From Aquincolibacterium sp964606385 (GTDB lineage: Bacteria > Omnitrophota > Omnitrophia > Omnitrophales > Aquincolibacteriaceae), in NCBI GenBank assembly GCA_964606385.1, contig CAZSFZ010000007.1, positions 1-64,000 of the forward strand: a DNA stretch of 64,000 nucleotides, read 5' to 3'. Both the position numbers and the translations under genes were made by a program. The number at the start of each line of letters is the position of its first letter. Within the stretch, counting starts at the first letter, position 1. Below are positions 17,253 to 25,015 of the stretch, in pieces. The notes beneath the pieces are model-generated. The model worked only from the letters and a program-made list of their open reading frames with translations, ran no database searches and was not told the DNA's origin.

Positions 17253-18417
17253 CGTGGGTCTTGGCCAAAAGCTCCTTCTCGTAATTCTCGATGACTCGCT
17301 GGGCCTCTCTTAAGAGCTCGGCGCGGTCTTCTCGGCCATGGATCTGTTTAAGAAAATTCTCCGCGATCCCCTGGAGAGAGTCCGATTCCGGATGGGCCCA
17401 ACAGGTTTGCAGGCAGGGTTTTTGACATTGTTTCATGCCGGCCCTGGCCTTGCCGGCCTCGGCGCTTTCCAGGCACGCGTCCAGCCCGCCTTCCGCGATA
17501 TTCCCAAAACTCGCCCCGCAGCTGCGGACTTCGCCGTCCGGACCGATATTGAGAAAAACAAAAGGATTGCACTTCCATTGTTTTTTTGTGAGAGCGCCCT
17601 TGAAGTGGTCGACCCAGAGATAAGGGTCGTGCAGAAAAGCCACCAGCCCGTGCTGTTTCTGGTATTCGACGATCCTGTCGATTTGATGTTTTAAGGCGTC
17701 CACTTTTTCACCGCGGATCCAAAAAGGAGCGTTGGGGGAAGTGTTCTGCATATCGTCTTGAGCGACCACCACGGGATGATAGACCAAGCATTCCACCCCC
17801 AAACTCTTCGCCAGAGGGATCATATCGTAAAGCTCGTCCACGTTTTCCTTCATGATGGTGACCCAGGAGGAGATCTGAGGTCCGGCGCCGGCTTTCTTTT
17901 TTGCTTCCGCGAGGCGTTTTAAGGCGGTGGTTGCCTTGAGAAACGCCCCTTTTTGCCGTACGGCATCATGGGTTTTTTCTTGGCTTCCGTCCAGGGAAAC
18001 AGCGATGTTTTGCAGTCCCGAGCAAACGATCTTTTGGGCGAGATCCTCGGTGATTAACGATCCATTCGAAACCGCCTCGGCTTTAAGTCCTTTGCGGACC
18101 GCGTGCCTGATCAGATCGAAGATGTCTTTACGGAGGAACGGCTCTCCTCCGGTAAAAAGCACCACGCAGTCCCGTCCCCAGGCCGCGATCTCGTCGAGCG
18201 TTTTCATGACGCTTCCGGTTGAAAGCGAGTGCCCTTTGAGGATGTTGACCACGCCGCACATTTGGCATTTGAACGTGCACTCGTGGCTCAGGCTGATGTA
18301 GATCCAGTACGGCTTGGCAAAAAGGTGTCCCGACCGTTCGGAAAAGTGATATTCCAGGTTCTTTTTGAGCTCTTGCAGCGGGTCTGTTTTTAGATTCATT
18401 TTCCGGGATTCTTCCAT
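17245..18417 (-). CDS. radical SAM/SPASM protein, first gene of the 12-gene run
   Basis: 390 residues from ATG 18415-18417 (MEESRKMNLKTD); the second ATG at 18397-18399 is an equally possible start, and neither has a well-placed ribosome-binding site. SAM cluster motif CTFKCQMC, VLFTGGEPFLRKD, and C-terminal cysteines CNPFVFLNIGPDGEVRSC and CQKPCLQTC of SPASM type. It is the first gene after the rtcB terminator at 18445-18481, so the promoter for the whole downstream glycan operon should lie in the ~40 bases before it or further up by read-through. No clear -35/-10 pair is visible there. Confidence 0.8.
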   Translation of the reverse strand: MEESRKMNLKTDPLQELKKNLEYHFSERSGHLFAKPYWIYISLSHECTFKCQMCGVVNILKGHSLSTGSVMKTLDEIAAWGRDCVVLFTGGEPFLRKDIFDLIRHAVRKGLKAEAVSNGSLITEDLAQKIVCSGLQNIAVSLDGSQEKTHDAVRQKGAFLKATTALKRLAEAKKKAGAGPQISSWVTIMKENVDELYDMIPLAKSLGVECLVYHPVVVAQDDMQNTSPNAPFWIRGEKVDALKHQIDRIVEYQKQHGLVAFLHDPYLWVDHFKGALTKKQWKCNPFVFLNIGPDGEVRSCGASFGNIAEGGLDACLESAEAGKARAGMKQCQKPCLQTCWAHPESDSLQGIAENFLKQIHGREDRAELLREAQRVIENYEKELLAKTHDA

Positions 18418-18444
18418 GGACAGTACTGCGTAGTTTACCCGCAC

Positions 18445-18481
18445 TAAAATAAAAAAGCCATCGAGATTAACTCTCAATGGC
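18445..18481 (-). terminator. rho-independent terminator after rtcB
   Basis: On the minus strand a 10 bp stem (GCCATTGAGA pairing with TCTCGATGGC, one wobble-type position, 4-5 base loop) is followed directly by TTTTTTATTTT. It lies about 50 bases beyond the rtcB stop codon and before the first radical SAM gene, separating the rtcB unit from the glycan operon. Confidence 0.8.
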
Positions 18482-18532
18482 GATTGATTTTAGATCGTTC
18501 GAAGCTTCTGTTTTTACGGCTTCCCGAACTGC

Positions 18533-19690
18533 TTATCCTTTCACCGCCGCCAAGGGAGATAATTCCACCATAATTTCCACAAGGTCGGCCTGCTGCTTCA
18601 TGACTTCAGCGATGTCTTTGTAAGCTCCCGGGGCTTCGTCAAGCTCGTGGGCGCTTCGGATGCCGTGGACAATGCCTTGAGCCTCCATCTTCTGGATCTC
18701 CGCCTGAAGGTCCAGTGAGCGCCTCGCCTCTTTCCTTCCCATCTTTCTTCCCGCGCCGTGGGAACAAGACTCGAAGCTCTCGGGGTTGCCTTTTCCCGTC
18801 ACAATATAGCTTTTTGCTCCCTGGGAACCCGGGATAATACCGGTCTCTCCCGCTTGGGCCGACGTCGCGCCCTTACGGTGCACCCAGACCTCCTGGCCAA
18901 AATGACGCTCCTTTCGCGCGTAGTTGTGAGCGATATTGATGAGCGGTTCAAAAGAGCAGGCGATGTTCCGCGTAAAGCATTCCGCGATCTGCTCCATCAT
19001 GAGCTTTCTGTTCCCGAAGGCAAACTCCACGCAATAATTCATCTCACGGATATAGTCCTGCCCTTCCTCGCTTTGTTCCGGTAAATAGGCGAGCTGGTGA
19101 GCGGGAGAAACGGGTGAGCCCTGCTTCATATTGAGGGTGGACGCGATCCTGTTGTAATGGTCCGCAACTTGCTTTCCAAGATTCCGGCTCCCGCTATGGA
19201 CCATCACCCAGACCGCTCCGTCAGAGCCTTTTTGGATCTCAATAAAGTGGTTTCCGCCGCCGAGCGTTCCGATCTGGAAGGTGGCGTGTCGATATTCCCT
19301 TTCGCATACCGCGCCTCTTTCAAATCGTTTTCCGGGCATATAGGCATTATCCTGCCGTTCTTTGTGGTGATTAAAACCGATAGGGATGGCGGCGCGGATC
19401 TGCCCCATGATCTTTTTCAACGTTTCCCGATCTATGGTTTCCAGGCTGGAGCGCATGGCACACATTCCGCAGCCGATATCGACGCCCACGGCGTTCGGAA
19501 TGATCACGCCCTTGGCGGCCAGAACGCCTCCGATAGGCATGCCGTAACCCTGGTGGCTGTCGGGCATAACAGCAATGTGATGAAAAGCAAAAGGGAGGTT
19601 GGCGAGGTTCCGGAGCTGGCTCATCGCGCCTTCTTCGAGGTCCTCGAGCCACATCTTGATCGGGATCTTTTCAGTGCGGCAGGTCTTCAT
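18533..19690 (-). CDS. rtcB: RtcB-family RNA ligase
   Basis: 385 residues from the ATG at 19688-19690, chosen because GGAAAGG lies 7 bases upstream; the open frame continues upstream without homology. RtcB joins RNA 2',3'-cyclic phosphate or 3'-phosphate ends to 5'-hydroxyl ends using GTP and Mn2+. Visible family motifs are VMPDSHQGYGMPIGG, VGVDIGCGM (metal-binding Asp and Cys), HSGSRNLGKQVADHY, RKGATSA and SCSHGAGRKMGR, which contains the guanylylated His. It is shorter than E. coli RtcB (408) but within the compact branch. No archease, rtcA or rtcR gene is nearby. It sits downstream of the SIMPL gene and ends in its own terminator. Confidence 0.93.
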   Translation of the reverse strand: MKTCRTEKIPIKMWLEDLEEGAMSQLRNLANLPFAFHHIAVMPDSHQGYGMPIGGVLAAKGVIIPNAVGVDIGCGMCAMRSSLETIDRETLKKIMGQIRAAIPIGFNHHKERQDNAYMPGKRFERGAVCEREYRHATFQIGTLGGGNHFIEIQKGSDGAVWVMVHSGSRNLGKQVADHYNRIASTLNMKQGSPVSPAHQLAYLPEQSEEGQDYIREMNYCVEFAFGNRKLMMEQIAECFTRNIACSFEPLINIAHNYARKERHFGQEVWVHRKGATSAQAGETGIIPGSQGAKSYIVTGKGNPESFESCSHGAGRKMGRKEARRSLDLQAEIQKMEAQGIVHGIRSAHELDEAPGAYKDIAEVMKQQADLVEIMVELSPLAAVKG

Positions 19691-19777
19691 GCGACAGCCT
19701 TTCCAGAGCCTAAATTCCGCCTCCTGGGAGCATTCTAAGCCATCACAGCCCCTCAAACAACCCTTGTGCCCCGCCCC

Positions 19778-20542
19778 CTATTCGATCGAAAAGCTGGCGT
19801 TCACGACGGCTGTGACTTTCTTGCTAAGCGAGCTTGTGTCGTTCATGCCCCAGTCGGATATTTCCGTGGAGTTCACGGGCGTGATCTGAAAAACGCCCAT
19901 TTTGGCCGAGCGCATGAACCCGATCCGGTTGCCCGTAGCCTGGACCATGTTCTCGGCCCGGAGCTTCGCGTTTTCTGTGGCTTTAGCGAGCATTTCCACC
20001 TTCAACTCGTCGAGCTTGGTGTAAAAATATTCGGGGCTCCCGGAATAAAACTCAATCCCCTCGTTAATAAGTCCCGTGGCTTCCCGTGAGATCCGCGCTA
20101 TTTTCTCGACGTCGTTTGACCGAAGCTCGACGGTTTGACGGAGGCGGTAGCCCTCGATCGTATTCGTGTCGTTCCCCTTCTCGTTCTTTTGATAAAGCGT
20201 CTCGGTCGCGATCTGCTGAACAAGGATCTCCGGTTCCGGAATTCCCTGGGCGACAAGGTATTGTTTCACCTGAGCAAGATCGCCGCTCAGTTTCTGGTAA
20301 GCCGACGCCATGTCCGTTTCCCTCCGGGAAAAAGATCCGGTCCAGACCGCGTAGTCGCTTTGAATGTCTTTTTGCGCGGACCCCGTCACGGTGATCTGCT
20401 CGCGCATGAATTTCGTGACCGACAAGAACCCTTTGGAAAAAATAAGGCTGGAGGCGATCGTGGCGCCGGCGATACATAGCCCGAGAATGATGATCTGGGT
20501 GTTCTTAAGAAAATTCATTTTCTTTGACGGTTGTTCTTCCAT
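19778..20542 (-). CDS. SIMPL domain (DUF541) protein with N-terminal membrane anchor
   Basis: 254 residues. A membrane helix at residues ~14-36 (IIILGLCIAGATIASSLIF) is followed by the SIMPL/DUF541 domain, which begins with the characteristic ITVTGSAQKDIQSDYAVW and continues with GYRLRQTVELRSNDVEKI and the YSGSPEYFYTKLDELK segment. The family includes periplasmic and outer-membrane-associated proteins of uncertain function, some linked to oxidative stress tolerance. ATG at 20540-20542; the gap to rtcB is 87 bases, so the two may share a transcript. Confidence 0.88.
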   Translation of the reverse strand: MEEQPSKKMNFLKNTQIIILGLCIAGATIASSLIFSKGFLSVTKFMREQITVTGSAQKDIQSDYAVWTGSFSRRETDMASAYQKLSGDLAQVKQYLVAQGIPEPEILVQQIATETLYQKNEKGNDTNTIEGYRLRQTVELRSNDVEKIARISREATGLINEGIEFYSGSPEYFYTKLDELKVEMLAKATENAKLRAENMVQATGNRIGFMRSAKMGVFQITPVNSTEISDWGMNDTSSLSKKVTAVVNASFSIE

Positions 20543-20767
20543 GGCGGGACTCCTTCTCTTGTTGCGGGCGCTACGCGCGCGGGTTTGTGTGCTTGGATTT
20601 TCCTGCGGGTCCTGATTTTCAGCTTTCAGGCTGAGGGCTATCGTCCGTAGTCTGTGGTCTGAAACGGGCTCACTGGAACACTATTTACGGCTGCGGGAGG
20701 CAAAACTGAATGTAGTAAAAACTAGCGTTTCGCATGGGAAAACGACGGTCGTTTTTCACAAGAACAA
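20543..20767. repeat. intergenic spacer with degenerate short repeats
   Basis: About 225 bases without a gene between the SIMPL gene and tRNA-Ser(GCU). It contains short near-repeats such as TTTTCAGCTTTCAGGCTGAGGG and GTCCGTAGTCTGTGGTCTG, and a CG-alternating stretch GCGCTACGCGCGCGGG at about 20568-20583. These resemble the low-complexity intergenic repeats seen elsewhere in the window but are not an exact copy. No promoter stood out. Confidence 0.4.
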
Positions 20768-20860
20768 CGGAGGGGGGGGGATTTGAACCCCCGGTACCTG
20801 CTTTCACAAGTACAGCGGTTTAGCAAACCGCCGCCTTAAGCCGGGCTCGGCCACCCCTCC
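20768..20860 (-). tRNA. tRNA-Ser(GCU)
   Basis: On the minus strand the acceptor arm GGAGGGG (20860 downward) pairs with CCCCTCC (20769-20775), with discriminator G at 20768. The anticodon loop is TTGCTAA, giving anticodon GCU, which reads AGC/AGU. A long class II variable arm (TACTTGTGAAAGCAGGTA) and T-arm GGGGGTTCAAATCCCCC are present. The 3' CCA is not encoded. It lies downstream of serS and of the second tRNA-Ser. Confidence 0.95.
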
Positions 20861-20888
20861 AAATGAGCATCTGCCTTACGGAGCCTGC

Positions 20889-20932
20889 GGCGTAGCTGTA
20901 CGAGGTTTTCGCTAAATCTCGACGGCTACGTC
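20889..20932. repeat. imperfect hairpin between the two tRNA-Ser genes
   Basis: GGCGTAGC...CGAG (20889-20904) pairs imperfectly with CTCG...GCTACGTC (20918-20932): a 4 bp inner stem and a 7 of 8 outer stem. It may be a processing or folding element of the tRNA precursor or a degenerate intergenic repeat. No T-run follows on either strand. Confidence 0.4.
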
Positions 20933-20967
20933 GTCATGTTTTCAATAAAACCAGTATGAGAACATGG

Positions 20968-21055
20968 CGGAGAGGGCGAGATTCGAACTCGCGAGGCCTT
21001 TTGGGCCTACCCGCTTTCCAGGCGAGCGCACTAGACCAGGCTATGCGACCTCTCC
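20968..21055 (-). tRNA. tRNA-Ser(GGA)
   Basis: On the minus strand GGAGAGG (21055 downward) pairs with CCTCTCC (20969-20975), discriminator G at 20968. Anticodon stem CTCGC/GCGGG (one mismatch-tolerant position) encloses loop CTGGAAA, anticodon GGA, reading UCC/UCU. Long variable arm (TAGGCCCAAAAGGCCTC) and T-arm GCGAGTTCGAATCTCGC confirm tRNA-Ser. It is the first structure downstream of serS. Confidence 0.95.
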
Positions 21056-21067
21056 AAATCTTTCGTT

Positions 21068-21110
21068 CCACGGGCCACGTTCGCCGGGCCGCGTGGGCCG
21101 TGGCGCGTGG
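21068..21110. repeat. CCACG/CGTGG palindromic intergenic repeat, copy A
   Basis: CCACGGGCCACG (21068-21079) is matched by CGTGGGCCGTGG (21092-21103) and a further CGCGTGG (21104-21110), forming an imperfect GC-rich palindrome. It lies in the 136-base spacer between serS and tRNA-Ser(GGA). Similar elements occur before mnmG (33222-33270) and prfA (62319-62386). Confidence 0.6.
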
Positions 21111-21191
21111 TTCCTGGAGCGCGCGTCTTTTAGGCGCGGTAAAGTCTATTGATTTACGATTAATCGGTCAAGGAATGAAGCGGCCGCCGGC

Positions 21192-22463
21192 CTAAGCTAA
21201 ATACGGCTGAAGCGCTTTCGGAAAAACGACTTTTCCGTTGGCATCCTGAAAATTTTCAAGAAGACAAAGAACGATCCGGGCCAGAGCCAGGCCGGAACCA
21301 TTCAGCGTATGAACGAATTCCAGTTTTTTGGTCGCGGCGTTCCGGTAACGGATATTCATACGGCGGGCCTGGAAGTCCGTAAAGATGCTGCAGCTTGAAA
21401 CCTCGAACCATTTTTGCGTCGCGGGCGCCCAGACTTCCAGGTCGTAGCATTTCGCGGCCGCAAAACTCATGTCGCCGCTCCCGAGCAGCACAACGCGATA
21501 AGGAAGTTCGAGCGCCTGCAGGACTTCTTCGGCGTCTTTCACGAGAGACTCCAGCTCCATCTCCGATCCTTCGGGTTTTACGAATTTCACCATCTCGACT
21601 TTGTCGAATTGGTGCACCCGGGAAAGGCCTCGCGTATCCTTGCCGTAGGAGCCCGCTTCTTTCCGGAAGCACGGGGTGTAGCCCGTGTATTTCACCGGCA
21701 GATCATTTTCTTCGATGGTCTCATCGCGCAAAAGATTCGTGATCGGGACTTCGGCGGTCGGGATGAGAAAATAAGATCCCTTTTCTTCGCCTTCCCCGGC
21801 GGCCAGGGCATACATGTCTTCTTCCATTTTGGGGATCTGCCCCGTCCCCCGCATGGAGGCGCGGTTCACGATGGCGGGGGCCCAGACTTCTTGATAGCCG
21901 TGTTTTTTTACATGAAGATCGATCATAAAGCTGATGAGCGCCCGCTCCAGCCTGGCCCCTTCCCCGAAATATACTGGGAACCCCGCGCCCGTGATCTTGG
22001 CGCCCTTTTCCATAGAGAAAAGCCCCGCTTGCGCGGCCAGCTCAAGATGGTCTTTGGCTTTAAAACCGAACTTCCGAGGTTCGCCCCAGGTCCGGACTAT
22101 TTTATTGCCTTCGGCGCCCTTTGCGACAGGAACATCTTTCAATGGTATATTTGGGATATTAAGGCTTATTTTTTCTATTTTTTCTGATAATTCTCCCACT
22201 TTTATGTCAAATTCGGCTATTTTTTGGGAAACAGACTTCATTTCGGATATGATCTCATCGACTGGCTTGCCCTGCTTTTTAAGCTTGGCGACCTCATCGC
22301 TGACAGAGTTTCTCCGGGCTTTGAGCTCTTCGCTTTGCTTCAGGAGGGTCCTTTTTTCGAGGTCCAGGTCCAGGAGGGTCTGAAGGTCGACGGAAACGCC
22401 TTTGGCCGCAAGGCCCTGGGCGACCCCGTCGGGGTTTTCGCGGATCAATCTCAGGTCAAGCAC
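21192..22463 (-). CDS. serS: seryl-tRNA synthetase
   Basis: 423 residues, GTG start. Class II synthetase charging tRNA-Ser. The N-terminal coiled-coil arm that grips the long variable arm of tRNA-Ser spans residues ~30-100 (KRTLLKQSEELKARRNSVSD and on). Class II motif 2 is in TPCFRKEAGSYGKDTRGLSR with the preceding FLIPTAEVPITNLLRDE; motif 3 is in LNGSGLALARIVLCLLEN. Full length for the family. It lies 13 bases after gyrA and just upstream of both tRNA-Ser genes on the same strand, so enzyme and substrates may share a transcript. Confidence 0.97.
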   Translation of the reverse strand: MLDLRLIRENPDGVAQGLAAKGVSVDLQTLLDLDLEKRTLLKQSEELKARRNSVSDEVAKLKKQGKPVDEIISEMKSVSQKIAEFDIKVGELSEKIEKISLNIPNIPLKDVPVAKGAEGNKIVRTWGEPRKFGFKAKDHLELAAQAGLFSMEKGAKITGAGFPVYFGEGARLERALISFMIDLHVKKHGYQEVWAPAIVNRASMRGTGQIPKMEEDMYALAAGEGEEKGSYFLIPTAEVPITNLLRDETIEENDLPVKYTGYTPCFRKEAGSYGKDTRGLSRVHQFDKVEMVKFVKPEGSEMELESLVKDAEEVLQALELPYRVVLLGSGDMSFAAAKCYDLEVWAPATQKWFEVSSCSIFTDFQARRMNIRYRNAATKKLEFVHTLNGSGLALARIVLCLLENFQDANGKVVFPKALQPYLA

Positions 22464-22476
22464 GGGTCACAAGCTC

Positions 22477-24990
22477 CTATTTGGAACTTTTCTTGGAAGC
22501 TTTTTCGCTCAAAAGCTCGAGCTGGCTTGAGTCGGACTCTTCTTCTTTGGCGACCACACGCGTAGCGGAGGCGATCTTGTCCTTGTCTTTCAGGCGCATG
22601 ACATGCACCCCCACGGCGTTCCGTCCGGAAGTCCGGATCTGGCTGACCGGGCAGCGGACGACCATGCCGCTTGTTGTGACGATGATGATCTCGTCTTCTT
22701 CGGCAACTGTGAGCACGTTCACGACCTTGCCGTTCTTTTCGGAGACCTTGATATTGATGATCCCCTTGCCTCCCCGCGACTGAATGCGGTACTGCGAAAA
22801 AAGCGTTTTCTTGCCGAAGCCGTTCTGGGTGATGGTAAGCGCCGTGGCCTTTGGGTTCACGATCTCGGCCGCGATCACCTCGTCGCCTTTGGCGAGGTTC
22901 ACGCCGCGAACGCCCGTCGCGTTGCGGCCCATTTCGCGAACATTGTCTTCCTTGAAGCGGATCGCTTTACCGTTCCGGGTCGCGAGGAAGATCTCGTCCT
23001 TGCCGGAAGTGATCTTGCAGGACACGAGTTCGTCTTTGTCGCGCAGTGAAATGGCGTTGATGCCGGTCGAACGGGGCCTTGAATATTCGATCAGATTGGT
23101 TTTCTTGATCACGCCCTGCGCGGTCACCATGACCACGTACCGCTTGTCGTCGAACTCCTTCACCTGAAGGAATCCCGAAACTTGCTCGTTCGGCCCCAAG
23201 GAAAGGAAATTGACGATCGCCTTGCCTTTGGCTTGCCGCGACGCCTGCGGGATGTCATAGGCCTTGCGCCAATAGACGCGCCCCTGGTTCGTGAAAAACA
23301 TGATGAAGTCATGGGTCGAAGCGAGGAACAAGTGCTCGATAAAATCCTCGTCGTCGCGCACGCCCGCGCCGGACACGCCGCTCCCGCCCCGGTTCTGGCG
23401 GCGGTACATGCTGACCGGAATGCGTTTGATATAACCCGCGTGCGAGATCGTGATCAACACGTCTTCCTGCGCGATCAGGTCTTCGATGTCGATATCCCCT
23501 TCCGCGGCCACGATCTGGGTGCGTCGTTCATCCCCGTATTTTTTGAGGATCTCTTGCGTTTCTTCTTTGATGATCTCGAGGACTTTTTTACGGCTCTTCA
23601 GGATCGATTTGTAGTATTCGATCTTTTTGATGAGCTCGAGATATTCCTCGTCGATCTTCAGCCTTTCAAGCTGCGTGAGCCTCTGGAGCTGCAGTTCGAG
23701 AATGGCTTTGGCCTGGATGTCTGTGAGCTTGAGAGCTTTGATCAATCCTTCCTTGGCAAGCTCCGGGCTTTTGGCTGTGCGGATGATCTTGATCACTTTG
23801 TCGATATTCGCGATGGCTTTTTTGTAGCCTTCGAGGATATGCGCCCGCTTCTCGGCCTTGTCGAGTTCAAAGCGCGTGCGGCGGACGATGACCTCGGCCC
23901 GGTATTCGATGAACTTCTCGAGCATCTGCTTGATGTTCAGGATGCGCGGCTGCCCGTCTACGAGCGCGAGCATGATGCAGCCGAACGAGCTCTGCATCTG
24001 GGTGTGCTTGTAAAGATTGTTCAGGATCACCTGCGCCACAGCGTCCCGCTTAAGCTCGATCACGACGCGCATGCCATCGCGGTCCGATTCGTCCCGGATG
24101 TCGGAAATGCCCTCGATCTTCTTGTCTTCCACGAGGCGAACGATCGATTCGATCAGGTTCGTTTTGTTCACCTGATAGGGGATCTCGGTAATGACGATCG
24201 CGTCCTTCTTATTGCGGCCGGTCTCGATCGCGGCCTTCGCGCGCATTACGACCTGCCCGCGTCCTGTTTCGTAGGCTTTCTTGATGCCGTCACGTCCAAC
24301 GATCAGCGCTCCGGTCGGGAAATCGGGCCCCGTGATGATCTTGGAGATCTCTTTGACCGAAATTTCGGGATTATCGATCGTCGCGATAATGGCGTTCACG
24401 ACCTCCGTCATGTTGTGCGGCGGAATGTTGGTCGCCATCCCGACCGCGATCCCTGAGGAACCGTTCACCAGCAGGTTCGGGATCTTCGCGGGAAGGATCG
24501 AGGGCTCGGTCAGCGACTCGTCAAAGTTCGGCGTAAAATCAACGGTCTCTTTTTCGATGTCCGCGAGCAGTTCGCCCGCGACATTGGCGAGGCGCGCTTC
24601 CGTGTAACGCATGGCGGCCGCGTTATCGCCGTCGATCGAACCGAAGTTCCCTTGCCCTTCCACGAGCGGGTAGCGGAGCGAAAAGTCCTGCGCCATGCGG
24701 ACAAGCGACTCATAAACCGCGGTGTCCCCGTGCGGGTGGTATTTCCCGAGCACTTCTCCGACGATACGGGCGGATTTCTTGTAAGGTTTATTGTGCGCGA
24801 GCCCGAGCTCGTTCATCGCAAAAAGAATGCGCCGGTGCACCGGCTTCAATCCGTCGCGGACATCGGGAAGCGCGCGGCCGACGATAACCGACATCGAATA
24901 ATCGATGTAGGAATCCTTCATTTCCTCTTCGATCGGCCTCGGCACGATCTTCTCGTTCATCGCGTATAAATTCTTCTGGGGTTCTGCCAT
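22477..24990 (-). CDS. gyrA: DNA gyrase subunit A
   Basis: 837 residues. Breakage-reunion subunit of the type IIA topoisomerase that introduces negative supercoils. The N terminus has YSMSVIVGRALPDVRDGLKPV, the HPHGDTAVYESLVRMAQ helix of the drug-binding region, and the active-site Tyr in AAAMRYTE. The C-terminal beta-pinwheel holds several repeated blades, including the GyrA-box region QNRGGSG and the repeated R-x-G-K segments. Usual length for the family. Ends 13 bases before serS; gyrB stops 25 bases upstream. The Lys/Ser-rich end (SEKASKKSSK) is short. Confidence 0.97.
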   Translation of the reverse strand: MAEPQKNLYAMNEKIVPRPIEEEMKDSYIDYSMSVIVGRALPDVRDGLKPVHRRILFAMNELGLAHNKPYKKSARIVGEVLGKYHPHGDTAVYESLVRMAQDFSLRYPLVEGQGNFGSIDGDNAAAMRYTEARLANVAGELLADIEKETVDFTPNFDESLTEPSILPAKIPNLLVNGSSGIAVGMATNIPPHNMTEVVNAIIATIDNPEISVKEISKIITGPDFPTGALIVGRDGIKKAYETGRGQVVMRAKAAIETGRNKKDAIVITEIPYQVNKTNLIESIVRLVEDKKIEGISDIRDESDRDGMRVVIELKRDAVAQVILNNLYKHTQMQSSFGCIMLALVDGQPRILNIKQMLEKFIEYRAEVIVRRTRFELDKAEKRAHILEGYKKAIANIDKVIKIIRTAKSPELAKEGLIKALKLTDIQAKAILELQLQRLTQLERLKIDEEYLELIKKIEYYKSILKSRKKVLEIIKEETQEILKKYGDERRTQIVAAEGDIDIEDLIAQEDVLITISHAGYIKRIPVSMYRRQNRGGSGVSGAGVRDDEDFIEHLFLASTHDFIMFFTNQGRVYWRKAYDIPQASRQAKGKAIVNFLSLGPNEQVSGFLQVKEFDDKRYVVMVTAQGVIKKTNLIEYSRPRSTGINAISLRDKDELVSCKITSGKDEIFLATRNGKAIRFKEDNVREMGRNATGVRGVNLAKGDEVIAAEIVNPKATALTITQNGFGKKTLFSQYRIQSRGGKGIINIKVSEKNGKVVNVLTVAEEDEIIIVTTSGMVVRCPVSQIRTSGRNAVGVHVMRLKDKDKIASATRVVAKEEESDSSQLELLSEKASKKSSK

Positions 24991-25015
24991 TTTTTGCGTT
25001 CCTTTTTATGCTTTA

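Noticed and set aside
20956..21195. Plus-strand open frames over the tRNA-Ser(GGA) gene (RGRDSNSRGL-like translation).
   Set aside because: This is the well-known spurious translation of the reverse strand of a tRNA gene.
23182..24456. Long (424 codon) plus-strand open frame opposite gyrA.
   Set aside because: Asp/Arg/His-rich composition caused by the GC-rich codon pattern of gyrA on the other strand; no ribosome-binding site or domain.
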